DNA from: Dastarcus helophoroides
Lineage: Eukaryota; Arthropoda; Insecta; Coleoptera; Bothrideridae
Length of the DNA stretch: 64,000 nucleotides
Direction of reading: 5' to 3'
Assembly (NCBI GenBank): GCA_028583605.1
Contig: CM053330.1
Coordinates: 19,741,539 to 19,805,538, forward strand
Shown: in pieces, positions 34,991 through 47,280 of the stretch
How positions within the stretch are numbered: position 1 is the stretch's first letter
Layout of the letters: every line of letters begins with the position of its first letter
Made by a program: the position numbers and the translations under genes
The notes under the pieces: generated by a model
Told to the model about the DNA's origin: nothing
Databases searched by the model: none
What the model saw: the letters and a program-made list of their open reading frames with translations, nothing else

Positions 34991-36200
34991 AATGAAAAAA
35001 GGTGTTGTTTAGAATTTAAAAATCTTTTAAAAACTTCGATGTTGCTGTTTAAAAATATTGTTTTAGTACCTACCGAAGAAACATGGCAACATGAAAAAGT
35101 TTTATTGGTACATTTTTTTTAGTCAAGTTATTTACTATTAGTACTGGTTTCTCATTTCAAATAAAAAAGTTAGCCTTTGTCAGGTTGTATTCACTTTGGC
35201 TGTGAAATTAATCAAAAGAGTATAAAAGCGACTTTAATTATTAGACATCCGTAGAAAACAACTGAAAAAAAATTCAGGTTCTAAATTTATTAGGCAATAA
35301 CAACATATATCTTATGCATTCACGGAATAGATTTTAAAATTTATTATCACAACTAAATGTTTTAATATTATTTTAATGTAATTTTGGTTCCACTGCCTTA
35401 GATGAAAAATTATTACATTGGTAGAATCGCTATTAATTTTACTGTTTCATGATGCTACAATATCATGGTGCTGTATAAGAAAATGTGTTTTTATGTCAAA
35501 ATTTTATTTACCTGGAACTATTTAATATGGGAGGCTATATTAAATATAATATTTACGGCAACATATTCATAACTTCTTGTCTTTATTGGGGTAAACGTTT
35601 CTTTATTTAAAGTTGTTCTTCTGCTGGAGCAGTTTCACAATTTGTAAATTCAATAACTTTAATTCTAGTTTCCAATAATAGTGTTATGTTTATAGCGTCA
35701 GTAACATGTAACTGTTGTTTCCGTTGACAAGATTAATTACCACAAATTCTGTGAAGAACATAAAGTGAACACTGCGATATTTTATTACTTCAATTAATAG
35801 TTATTGTAATAGCATTTTATTGTATAATATGTACGTAAGCAGTTATCATTTTCAATGAAATATAAGAAATATGTACAGTGGTTTAAAATGGAAACTTGAT
35901 AATCTTATAACGAATTGATGTGTTAGTAATCGCAAAGTATATGGCCCCCTTTAATGAAAGGTGCCAGACAGTTGTTATAGCGAAGTGACTCACGTGCCAT
36001 CTAGGGCGTACTAGGTGTTCCCGAGATAGAATCTTCCCAAGCAAGTGTGTTATACAGATGCTTCATGTTTATCTTGCATTAGAATTATTTCAGAAACTAC
36101 TTCGATTTAAATTTTCAACGATCTGGATATTGGCATTTTTACATGTGACCTCTTTAAAGAATGTTTAATTTGTGGCACTTTCGATTATAGAGTAAATTCT
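34991..36200. other. AT-rich noncoding region
   Basis: No feature recognised; a less AT-rich patch lies at 35940-36040. Confidence 0.45.
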
Positions 36201-36400
36201 AGATTTAAATAACACTTACAGGATATACTTCTTCCGGGATTGGACCGTGTCAAAGAACTACTAAAAGTGTTCGACGTTTCGCCCACCATCGCAGGGGGCT
36301 TCATTAATATGAGGGAATATGCAAAAAACGAAAGAATGAAAAGGCCAAACATCAGAGCACGGTAACTCAGTATGTCCACCATACCAGAGGCGAAACTCTT
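36200..36400 (-). repeat. Penelope-like retroelement end with hammerhead-like motif (tentative)
   Basis: On the minus strand about 36303-36272 reads TTAATGA, AGCCCCC, a short loop, GTGGGC, GAAACGTC. This matches the hammerhead ribozyme core CUGAUGA-stem-GAAA that Penelope-like elements carry in their terminal repeats, except that CTGATGA is TTAATGA. The stem GCCC/GGGC is preserved. No Penelope RT is present. The core changes imply a decayed ribozyme. Confidence 0.4.
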
Positions 36401-36479
36401 CTGAAATAAACATAAATAACACTTCTTGTATAATGTTTAATTTTTTAATTTGCTATGAAATTTTAATTAAGTTTTGTCA

Positions 36480-37080
36480 TTATAACTTTGTACTCATCTC
36501 TTACAGTTTTTGAAATAATTACAAATTTTTTGAAAAATAGGTCCTTTCCACATTTTGAATTTGTTTTCATAATTTTAGACTTTTATCAAAATTGAAACCG
36601 TTTTCTTAAAATCACGCATTCACTTAAACCTAAAGTTTTTAAACTCAAACACTCCAGAATGACTTAAATATAATTCAAAATTGGATTCGAAATTTTGACT
36701 ATAAATCAGCAATATTTTAGAAGCAAAACTTTTTTTCGTCGTTAAAATTTCAATGAACATATTCAAGATTCCACTTTTAATGATCGAAATTTCAAAAATA
36801 TAATTAACAATTCGACGCGCAAATTAAAATGTTTACAGTCTTTCTCTGTAAATTATTCGTCGATATTTTAAATTTTTTGAAGAATTCCGAACTTAAAACT
36901 GCAGTTTTTTATTTCCTCTAAGTTTTTGGCTTAGAACTAAGAATCTCGATTTTTTCCCTAGAAATATTGTCTTATTTTTCCAAAATTTGGTATTAATTTT
37001 TAGACATTTGAAAAATGTTCTCAAAAGTTCGTTTTTAACCTTGAAATTTTAAAGTTCGAGAATTGGATTTTTTTTTAAAT
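36480..37080. repeat. Cryptically simple AT-rich tract
   Basis: Recurring words such as AAATTTTTTGAA, TTGAAATTT and TTTTTAGAC, similar in style to the tracts at 7.5 and 47.3 kb. Confidence 0.4.
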
Positions 37081-37877
37081 AAATGTTATAGAGCACAACT
37101 CCGGGCTCCCACGAGGTTTAGGCAACTCGGGCCTCTGGCCATTTTCCTTAGTTACCATCCGACAATTCTGCTTTGATATACAGTATATCTACATAGTTAT
37201 GATTTTGACTTTAATGAATGTTTTTTCAAATATTAAATGACTAACATTTTTCGACGACGCGACATTAAATCGTGTAGAAATTCGAGTTTTTTATTTTATT
37301 TTTTTAAAGGGGATCCTACAGATTATCCCGCTTGTCGCCCTTCAAACATCTCTGTGGGTCTTTCCTTCTTTTTCTCTTCTATTTCGTCTATCCATTTCGT
37401 TGTCGGTCCTCCTTTTTTCTTCTTATTCTTTGTCATATACTGAAGCTCTAACATGAAAGATCCTATCTGCAATATTCAGGTTTTGAGAAAATCAAGTTTT
37501 TGTTTCATTTTATTCTAAAACTCATGGTGTTTTAAGAAACTTTTAATGTTTTATTTTATATATTATGTCAGAAAAAAGAATCTAATTACAGATAATAATT
37601 TTGATTTACGCCTTCCCGATTAGCAAATTTTTGATAATATTGTCACTTACGACAATGTAGCTTAGTATATGCAATTACGTTTTTCCAATTTTACTTATTG
37701 AATTTGTCCCAAATGGAAGCAATATTTTATTACTGCACACTTTTATTAAATTATAATATTTAAAAATTAAACATATGATTTTTAGGTATAATAATATATA
37801 TGCATAATAATATAAATTATAGAAATTTATTAAAAGAAAAAAAGTAAGGAATACTGAAATATTAATCACACAGGTTT
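37081..37877. other. Spacer with a possible LINE C-terminal trace
   Basis: The minus strand of about 37410-37375 reads GGPTTKWIDEIEEK, faintly like the RGRPxxRWxDDI motif near the end of some LINE reverse transcriptase proteins. Too short to assign. 37081-37150 is less AT-rich without a recognised feature. Confidence 0.25.
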
Positions 37878-38412
37878 ACAACAAAAAAACTGCACAGGGT
37901 TTCTCTACTGCTTCTTAGAGATTTTAACTTACTAAAACTGGGAAAAATACTCAAGAACTTTCATCACGCCAGGTTTTTTGCAAAAATCATATTTGGTGTT
38001 TCATTTAGATTGAAACTCTCGTTTAATACGAAATCAGGTATCCTATTGTGTATAATAAAGGTCCACTGCAAAGTGATTTTACTTTCAGTTATTGTTATTA
38101 TGCAGGTATTAGAATAAGTTCAACGAGAAAATGGGCTGATATGGGTAATATACTCATAGGAAGGGTGATGAGGCAAGGGTGTTACTGACGATGTAAAAGT
38201 TTTCATGTTTATTATTTTAATATCCCAACAATAACTTGGGATCAATAGACAGGTTCTACAAACTATCACTGCTTCCTTTGCTGGTGGGGTGGTAGTCGAA
38301 CCAGAGAAGTCCATTGGATAAAAACTGACTAGCCATTTCTAAACATCTTTACATTTGCCAAAAATAAGGACATTATTACGGCATTGGTTTTTTCCGAAAA
38401 TATTTTTTTACT
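37878..38412 (-). repeat. 540 bp dispersed repeat, copy 2
   Basis: Direct copy of 28655-29190 with small indels (for example GGTGGGGTGGTAGTC here against GGTGGGGTAGTC there). The B-box-like GGTTCGACTACC and A-box-like TGGCTAGTCAG are retained on the minus strand. Similarity makes this among the younger repeat pairs in the window. Confidence 0.65.
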
Positions 38413-39896
38413 ACCATACTACCATACTGCTAAACAATCCATGATGTTTCTATTTATGCATATAAAATGTCATTCACAATAGAGAAATATAGAATTGTAA
38501 TTGGGGTACGTGCTATGATGATATTGATTAAAATTGGTTACATCCTTGCAAATCGATTAACTATATTCCATGACGGTCATTAATTAATTAATTATTCAGT
38601 GTATTAAAAATGTACGTAAAAGTAAAACTCCGACAAATTACGATGCGTTTGTAGTAGTAGGTAACTAAAAAAGTACCATATATGTCAGCGACTTTTTTAA
38701 TTTTAGACAATATGTAAAGGTAATTTGTTTATACGAACAGCATTTCCTGGCCTTGGCAATAATTACCATTAATCGTGGGTTTACATATATTTACTACTAC
38801 ATGAAAATAAATAACAGATGTTAAATACCTGTGCTACATATTATACTTTTTATGCTTCAGGTAGATTATTTTCGATCTCCCACACCGTAATCGAAGTTGA
38901 TCGTTTGCCAAAATTATGAGTAGAACAGATTTATACATAATTAACATTTTTAAACGTCTAAACTTTCCAGACTAGTGAGTTCAGTGGCAGTTAAAATATG
39001 TACGTTGCCCAGTTTCTTTCAAACTCGAATGTCACAAAGATACCAGAAAATCAAAACTGAAAGAAATTCAAAACTTCCGACTGCACTCCAACATTTGATT
39101 CTGACAGTTGCTTTCAGTTTCGCTTTGAAGTGGATCTGATTTCAAAGGAAATATCTAGATAAGTAGGGAGACACAGGCAAAAATTTAAAAGATTTTGGGA
39201 TAATTCTGTGTACAGATTACATAAACATTAACAAATTTATTTGTCGTTCATATATATAAGGTATGTCCAAAAGGTATTTTATCTAATAGAACACCTATTT
39301 ATTAATTAATTTGAAGAAGTATTTTTTTATGGATTCAAAAACACATATTATATTTAAGTTTAGTTGGTAAATTAATGAGATACTCAATAAAATGTGTTAA
39401 AATGCACAAAAAAAATATATTACATCTAAAGTGGGCATAGTCAACCGAAATATATGACGATATGTTGGAGCTCGCTGCCCTTTTTTAAACATACATGGGT
39501 TACCTTAAAAAAATTGTATTATTGTAATAAAATAACTTCAAATAACTATGATAATAATAAATATTTTTATAATGTTTCTTATAATTTTTTCGTTATTTTC
39601 TTTAAAGTAGGTCATATAAATGTTATATGTAGGGAAGGTGATAATATAGAACCCCATTTTGTTTTTCCGACATAAAATTCTTATTTTTTTATAATATTGA
39701 CAAAAAACATCTAATGCGTAGTTCTACGGAAATTACAATTTTTGGCGTTTGTGGTTTTTTCAGATTATTATAAATGATTAGCGTGACCATATTATTTACC
39801 AAAGTATTATAACTAATTAGTTTTATCATGAACACAACATATAATATGTCATATTAATTATTTTGAATAAATAAATTGACCTTAAACAATCAAAAT
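38413..39896. other. AT-rich noncoding region
   Basis: Includes a TTAATTAATTAATTA run at about 38580. No gene or element recognised. Confidence 0.45.
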
Positions 39897-40607
39897 GTCC
39901 GTCTCCTGGCTTGCTATCATCGCAAAATTTCTTTTTCGAAGCCCAATTATGAAAAAACTAGAACAAATTTTTGCATGTATAATTTTTTTAAGGTATTTTC
40001 ATAGTTAAAGCAAATTTCAATTGGATTATTTAAAATAAAATACTTGACTATATTTGAAAAAAAAAAACAAACTTGCGTTATTAGTTTTTGACTTATTGAT
40101 GTAAGCAAAATGAATTTTTACATAAATACCTTCTATGAAGAAGTACATGAACCGTCAGTTATTATATGGATTGGTTAGCCTTTTTTTAACTTTAACTGAA
40201 AATTACAACGAAAACAACCATTCTGTTTTGTCTAAATTTTGAGTAGAATCAGCAAAAACGGGTACTGTCCAGTCAAACTGTCCGTCCCCTGGCACGTGTT
40301 ATTTCGGGTAATAACCGAAATAATTTTATTTTAGTTAGTGCACGGTAAGTATATTACAAATATAAAACTAATTATCCAAGATCAAAGTATCTAATAAATA
40401 TAAGAAAACATATTTTTTATGTATAACCTTAAAATTGTCCGTCCCCTGGTGTCCGTTCCCTGTAAAAAATATGACGGGATGGACCAACTTTAAGGAGACA
40501 AACTTTTTCCTTTCTATACATGATTTGATACCGACTAAGTCCATATCTTATAACCTTTTTACAATATAATCTTTATTTACTTTCAGTAGTTAGTATCATA
40601 CAGTAAA

Positions 40608-41594
40608 ATGACACCGAAAACATCAAAATATAGCTGAGAGTAACAATTGCACAAAAAAAAGAGAAACAGAAAGATGATCCGATTAAGCTTGCAGAGCAAA
40701 AGAAAAAAGAAATATATAAATATGTAAATATTTAGGAATTAAGGAAAAGGACCAAAGAAAGTTAATTTTCAATAGGACGCCTCGAGAATGAAGAAAAATA
40801 AGAAAACTTTGGCGAAAGAATTAGAGAGAATGCAGAAGAAAGCAGAGAGCAGAATCGATAAGAGTCAATAACTATATGAGAGAAGCTACTCCTTCGTGTT
40901 CAAAAATATCACCTGTAAATGGTCTACCTCAACAATCCATAGGAAGAATAACGCAAAAGGAAGGAAGGGAAAGGGAAACGCTTGAAATATTTGAAATTCT
41001 AAAAAAAATTGCTACAATATCATTTCTTAAGACAAAGTAGAACGCCTTTTGACAATAAATTCATCATATATCCAGAAATAAACAAATACACAACTACACT
41101 ACTCCAAAGAAAAGACTTCTGTAAATAACTAAAAATCCCTTAACTAGAAAAAAAAGGCTAAATTTGGTGAGGTTATTGAAAAACAATTAAAAGAAAATAC
41201 TATGAACCTGAAAACCCACCAGGAATAAAAAATAATTTTTGGTTACGTTGTAAAAATGAAAATGTAGTAAAATTTAAAGAAAAAAGTTATAAGTATAACA
41301 AGATGTGGGTCTTAAAAAAGAAAAGCTCTCAATTCTGTGAAACGCATGGAAAAGTTTGTAGACGTATTTTAAAAAAAAAAGCGTGTGCTGTGAAAAAAGA
41401 ATATGTCGTGAAGGATAAAATAAGAAAGAAGAAGGCATATCTATCTGACATCCTACAAACTTTGCACTGAAAATTTTTAAAAACTAAGGGTGTTACTATC
41501 AGCTGTTCTTGCGTTCTTGCTTGTTTTGCAAATTACGTCTATTTTGGATTTTCGCGCCAAAAATTTCGGAACGAAACACGTTTATGCATTACAC

Positions 41595-41600
<6 letters not shown>
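40608..41600 (+). pseudogene. Decayed gene of a Lys-rich multicopy family, function unknown
   Basis: Opens MTPKTSKYS then a stop. In shifting frames it continues DDPIKLAEQKKKE, TPRE-stop-RKIRKLWRKN, NNYMREATPSCSKISPVNGL, PQQSIGRITQKEGREREAL, then near 41395-41590 KKEYVVKDKIRKKKAYLSDI, LQTLH-stop-KF and FWIFAPKISERNT. The order (basic N-terminus, PSCSP linker, KKxYLSDxLxxLHxKF, then xFWxxxPKxxxRxT) is one I associate with multicopy uncharacterised proteins in insect and other invertebrate genomes, probably transposon genes. Many stops and frame changes. Coding bias toward Lys/Arg could partly be composition, so confidence is modest. Confidence 0.4.

Positions 41601-41638
<38 letters not shown>
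41599..41638. repeat. TA dinucleotide microsatellite
   Basis: An uninterrupted TA run of about 40 bp. Confidence 0.95.
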
Positions 41639-41639
<1 letters not shown>

Positions 41640-41868
41640 CTCATTATGCATTAGAGCCCTGCTATGCAAATTAAATGAACTGCAACACCTAAAAAATCTT
41701 TCATAAACGATGGGTTTCTTTCAAAGAAAACATAATGAATCTAAAAACAAAAAACAAAAAAAAAACGTGTTTAGTTGTCATACAAAATAAACTTTTCAGT
41801 GTGTTTATTATTAGAACTGCTTGCTTTTATTAATATGTTCATGCCTTGAAAGTATTGTCCGTCCCCTG

Positions 41869-44021
41869 CATACACTTTTTTTGAAAAATGCCTGTGAAAC
41901 CTACAATATCAATTTATTTGACTGTTCGCTTTAAATTAACATACAATAAAACCTTAGACATCTTATGAGACACTAATTTAAATAAAATCGAGCAAAAAAG
42001 TATTTTGTAAAAATATTGTTAAAAAATTGCAATTTCTGGAGAACTACCGTCATACTGAACTTCCTGAACATTGATCGACAGAGAAATATAAAATTTTCAA
42101 ACAGGAACAATTTTCACTTGGTAGAAAACATGCTGGTAATATGGACTCCCTCAAAAATTTGTTTATATTTGTTCATTATATCATACTATGTTTTAAAAAA
42201 GACAAATTGCCTTATCTTCTGAGTTAAGTTGTCTCCCGCAATAGACTTCTGGACTGCTGATGGGTCAGAATCCACACTGATATCACTTTCTTTGGATGAC
42301 TCTGAACCTTCGTTATTTTTTGATTGGCTTTTTTTGTACTTGCTAATGTTTTTTCGCCAACCAAACATATGCTTTTTCGAAATCAAATACAATACATGAG
42401 TATAATATAGAATCTAGTTCTTAGCATCAACATGGGGTTCAATAAATTAACAACAGTGCGTAGTTTAGGAAAAAAATCAAGTTAGGTTTTTAAAGTAGTG
42501 GATACGCATATTTTATTCACTAAATAATAGAAACAAAACCCATATGGAACTACTGAAAACCTCAAAACTTACTTGCCGCTAGACGGGACAAAATTTTCGT
42601 ACAAAACGCCATGTAATGCAAAATGTTTTAAACTTAAAAATTGGGACTTATCCCCGTTGAAGCGAAATTAACAGCACAACGGATGTTACCAGTTGTTTTC
42701 AGGCTTTTCAGCATACTTTTTATTTAATTTATACTATTACATATCGATGGAATTGGAAAACTCCTAGTAAAGGGCGGTTCCGTATTAAAAACAGGTTACA
42801 TATTACCACCTTCTCTAATAATATAATTTTTTTCTGGTTATTCATGTGTTTAATTTTATGGAATAAATCATTGATTTTCCAGTTAAATATTATATTTACC
42901 TATTACTGATTTTTTACTTGAGAAGGAAACGTTTATTCAAAATAGTGAAAGAACTATTCGGTTAGCTCTCGTATTGAATGACAAATAAAGGTTTGTTAAC
43001 GTTTATATTTTATTTTTTTTATTTTTAAGCATACGTAAGAATATCTACATATTCTTTATCAAGTTATTGACAATTGAAATCGAATAATCCATAGCCAATC
43101 ATTCTATATGCCAAAGAAGAATAAGTAAACACTAAAAATTTGTGCATAAGAATAGAACGATTTTTTTCCAAATTATTTGTTATTTGTTAAATATATTTCT
43201 GAAATTAAGGAGTCAGTCCAGTTTTACATAAGATAATATTATATGTTATTCTTCATACATTATTCGCTGGCTTCAAAGGAAAACAATTGATTTTGGAACA
43301 ACTGCGTGTTAAGTTGAATACTCAGATTGAGTATAATTATTTATTTATTTATTAGTAGTTCGATTTGTGGCTTAAATTAATAACTCTCCTAATACACATT
43401 TTGCAAATATGCCTGAAATGCCAACTCATGATTTAAATTAAGGACATATTTTCTTATGGACATTCGCTTTTGAAAATCCATTTCATTTGTTTAAAGTTTA
43501 GATAAGTTCAGTTGAGTAGGACTTCATTTTTATTTTACTTTTGTTCACCACAGCCAATAAGGTTTTTTATCGATTAATGTGCCGAATATATTCGATACAG
43601 AATAGGAGTCTATTGGTTTTCAAAATGATTTCTCGAAAATTTTAAATTATATTAAACAATAATATAGTTCAGCGTTCCCCAAAATTTTATGTCTGTCGAC
43701 TCAAAAACAATAACATAATAAAACGATCCATGGCCCTTGTACTTAAAAAAATCTGCAATTGCAGAAAAATAATTTTATTATACAGACATAATAAATTTAT
43801 GGCAGTATACGTGTACTAACGATTCTTCTGTTTTTGATTGTCGTTCATCAGATTGTTATTCTTGCTTCAATTGATTTATTTAATGCAATATATTAATTGT
43901 TACATTGCCTATGACATGCGTGTCAAATATGACCCGTCAAGAAATTTATGACCGGTCATTGCCTCATTACCCAGCAACAGCCAATATTGTTTATGGTTTA
44001 TGTTTAATGTGTGATGGCTAA
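41869..44021. other. Mostly noncoding; one uncharacterised minus-strand frame
   Basis: A minus-strand frame (42392-42186) reads KHMFGWRKNISKYKKSQSKN, then SSKESDISVDSDPSAVQKSI, hydrophilic and exon-like but with no known domain. It may be part of the decayed element to its left, or chance. At 43670 CAGCGTTCCCCAAAATTTTA looks like a hAT-type terminus; no partner was found. Confidence 0.3.
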
Positions 44022-44398
44022 GGGCAGTCGTAGACGAGCCACATTGTGCAGTTGAAACAACAACGATTTGTGGTTACAATTTGCGGTTGGTTCTCATCAC
44101 TAAATTGCTGTCAGTTTGAAGTCCAATCAACCGCACATAAAGTCGGTTGAACCACATCTACTCGGTCACGCTACTCAAAAGTTTCGAAGATGGTGCACTG
44201 CTGCTACCTCTGTGGTCATCCCCTGCGGTCTGTGTCTGGTGTACCTTCATCAGACTCAGTATAACCACTTGGCCGTCTCTGCCACAAACACTCATATGCG
44301 ATATTCAGTAGTTTTTAGAATGAACCATAGTTCCCTGGCATGCGTCCGCAATTTTATAATCGGTGCGACTTCAAAATGTGGCATGTCTACGACCGGCC
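44022..44398. mobile_element. PIF/Harbinger-type MITE, 377 bp
   Basis: Inverted termini GGGCAGTCGTAGACGAGCCA and, from the right end, GGCCGGTCGTAGACATGCCA, flanked by TAA on both sides (44019-44021 and 44399-44401). The 3 bp TWA duplication and G-rich tip point to PIF/Harbinger. The interior is less AT-rich and has a 96-codon plus-strand frame without domain similarity, so I treat it as noncoding. Confidence 0.75.
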
Positions 44399-45837
44399 TA
44401 AGTTAAGCAAAATTTCTTGAGCGATTTGTAAAGGGCTTTAAAAAAATAAGGCAGTACTCGAGGATAAACATTTGATAAAGAATAATACATTTTGTCATAT
44501 GAATCAACTGAAGTTAAAAAAAATACATGTAACTGATAAAACTATATTTAACAATAGATATAATAAATAAGTATAAAAATTCCATGTTTCAATAAAATCT
44601 TAGATTCTCCGGACTGGTGTTAAAGGGAGTTAACAATATTGAACAATACCCCTAAGTGAAGTTAAACATTGCAGGTATCTGAAGAATATTAATTAACAGT
44701 GGTTTGGAATAAACTGTTTCCAATAAACGATACCTTGGAGCAGTGGCAGCTCATGCTTTTTTGGGATGGAAGCGTACGACTGCAAAATATATACTTCACG
44801 ATTCATACATGTTAATTTTAATCAGCCAAAAAAAGCTTTTGAAAATGTCGCCTAAGCTAATAATTTTTGTTCTTGTTTAATAAATATTATTTATTATTAA
44901 ACCTATTAGGGCGTCATATAGTTTTCAGGCTAACTTACACAAGATGCAACTACAGTTCATAAATTACACTATCTGAAAGAAACATCTTCACTGGTAATGT
45001 TGTAAGAAGATTTTATAAGAGATAGTATTCGTATCTATAAAACAAAATTTCAAGACATTTCCTGAATATCATCTTATACTATTATACCGTATCTTATAAG
45101 AGTAAATAGTGTCCAGATAAATATCTCGCTGAGCGCTATCATTCAATTTTACAATGGTATTACCAAAAGCTAATATTTGTTCAATATCAAGCTAAATTTT
45201 AACTATTGTTATGTTTTTATTGGAATAACAACTGACATTTGGGATCTTAAAGACGATACTTATAGACTACTAAAAAATGATAGCCAAGATACATTGCTAA
45301 TGCCTGCGGTGACAAAAACATATAAGAGTGCCCATTAAGCCTACAAATATATAAATTGAACTGCAAAAAATAGATGTCCTAGAAGAAGAAAAATATACAT
45401 AAACCATTTAAGAATGACAGAGCGAATCTTTTCCTCCATATTTAAATTGTCAGCAAGTTAGGTTTAAATACATATAACCACGGTTTACAAATATAAAATG
45501 TTTTGTAAAACCAAAAATGCGCACACATTATTTGGTTTCATACTTTAGAATTTTTATGACATTTTAACTTTAAACCAGAACCTTTTAACTGAACTTCCAA
45601 GTTTTCAGAAAAAAGGGAAAGTTCAATTGAAACTCATTTTTCTTTCAAATCTGGAACCTTCCGTCTATAATTTTCAAATCCACATTTATCGAAATCTCTA
45701 CTTAAATATTATAATTTAAACCTACTAAAATTTATAAACCTCTGTTTTATACTCAAGGAACCGTAGAAATATAAAAATTTCGTAGTCCTATTTACCTAGG
45801 TCAGATATCCGTAATTTTTATATTAGATTTAAAAAAA
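44399..45837. other. AT-rich noncoding region
   Basis: Nothing recognised. Confidence 0.45.
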
Positions 45838-46015
45838 CTGGTTGGTATAACAATGGCCAAACAAATCACTAGTATAATCCATCGACGATGCTGTAAGCTG
45901 TAAGTCGAAAATGATACAGAAATACTATGTATTATTCAGATACTGCGGAATTTTCGTATTTATTTGTTATATTTTTTGTTAGAAATAGTTTATAAGTTAT
46001 GAACAACACAATGTT
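45838..46015. repeat. Diverged relative of the 16.2 kb foldback
   Basis: ATAATCCATCGACGATGCTG (45874-45893) resembles the centre word of the hairpins at 16327 and 54951. It is followed, as in the 16.2 kb element, by GCGGAATTTTCG and a terminal TTATAAGTTATGAA. The left arm is poorly matched, so the hairpin has decayed. Confidence 0.35.
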
Positions 46016-46859
46016 TCGATCATCTGCAAACATTAGGGTAGAATTACTTTCCGAATTAAAACATTGCACAAAACATTTTTAATCGATAAATTAATTTCAT
46101 TTGATATTGTTTCATTTTTCTCATATATTCCTGTAGATATTGGGATATTGTTTTGGAAGAATAATTAATTCACGATAACATTCCTTAATCTTCTCACAAA
46201 ATGAAAAACAAACGCATTAAATAAACAAGACTGAATGCAGAATTAGCTACCTTTACTTTCAGTTCAGGAGTACAAAGAAACATTTGGCGGAAAAAAAGGA
46301 ACTAAGTAATTATTATTTTCTATTACCCTATTTGAAAAAAATCTTAGACAAGTTTCACTTAAATTTTGTTAATACGTGTTCATATTTTCGCAATAAAATA
46401 TAAATATTTTGACACTTATCATCTGCAGATATTATCAGTATTTAATCATGACCACATTGGCTTTTGAATAACAATAATTAAGTAATGAACTATTTATCGC
46501 TTTTGGACATTACAACTAAACTATAAAAAAAGAAACTAAATATGGATACTTAATGTGTTTAAAAAGTCCACACCCTTTAACAGATTTATTACATTAGCAG
46601 ATTTATTATACAGTCATTGCTCCTATGTTTGATGTAAAAGTAGCTCTTCAATAGTTTAAACCGTAGATCCCTCTTGAACTCTAATAAAGAAGAGTTTGAC
46701 TTAAAATTAAACTCAGTTGTCAAATCTTAGTCATATTATAAATATGTATAATATATTTAATAACGCAAATATGTTTCAAAGCTTTTGGCACAAAATATTT
46801 AACCGTATTATTCTGTAATAAATAAATTTATTTAAACTTATATGACTGAGTACGATTAA
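46016..46859. other. AT-rich noncoding region
   Basis: Nothing recognised. Confidence 0.45.
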
Positions 46860-47165
46860 CAGCTTAGTAAGTAACAAGATTCACACACACAAGATTTACA
46901 ATGAGTTGTTCTTTGTTTTATGCTTGCTGCTTTTCATCATTTACTTTGTAATATAGAAGTGACCAAAAATTTTCAATTGGATGGTCTTATTAGGGGATTA
47001 TCGTTTTTGTGAACAAAGAATATTAGCAGTGAGAGAGAAACAAAAGAAAGAAAGTTTAAAAAATGTCTGACCAATCTTTAATTTTGCACACGAACATCAC
47101 TATGGAGACAATTTAAGTAATGTTGAGGCTTAATGTCCGCAGAAAACACAAAATTGGTTTCGTCG
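46860..47165 (-). pseudogene. Tc1-like transposase remnant
   Basis: On the minus strand RCFDETNFVFSAD (about 47170-47130) resembles the DESxF block with the first catalytic Asp of Tc1 transposases. About 130 bases further HPIENFWSLLYYKV (about 46985-46940) matches NPIENLWxxL after the last catalytic residue. Just upstream ILCSQKR-stop-SPNKT fits ILxWPxxSPDLN. The intervening part normally spans well over 100 residues, so it is internally deleted, with stops and frame changes. No inverted termini were found. Confidence 0.45.
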
Positions 47166-47191
47166 AAACAACGTAACTTGTTTATTCTAAC

Positions 47192-47280
47192 CAGGGGTCG
47201 GCAAACTTTTAAACCGAAAGAGCCAGCCGCAATAAAAAAATTGATTTCGTGAATTTCAAAGAGCCACCAATTTTTATTTC
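47192..47280 (+). repeat. hAT-type terminus
   Basis: CAGGGGTCGGCAAACTTTTA followed by AAGAGCC and GAGCCACC is a familiar hAT (Charlie-like) terminal arrangement. The matching right end was not located, so the extent is unknown. Confidence 0.5.

Larger units (their letters stand above)
39897..41868 (+). repeat. Interspersed direct repeats of GTCCGTCCCCTGG
   Basis: Five same-strand occurrences: 39897 (GTCCGTCTCCTGG), 40280, 40437, 40451 (GTCCGTTCCCTG) and 41857 (GTCCGTCCCCTGC). Spacing is irregular (383, 157, 14 and 1406 bases). They are GC-rich words in a very AT-rich background and flank a decayed gene. Confidence 0.7.

Noticed and set aside
39897..41868. Repeated 13-mer considered as a CRISPR-like array
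   Set aside because: The unit is short, spacing irregular (14 to about 1400 bases), and the genome is eukaryotic.
44116..44406. 96-codon plus-strand frame, less AT-rich, looking like a gene
   Set aside because: It lies almost entirely inside the MITE at 44022-44398 and runs into its inverted end; no domain is visible.
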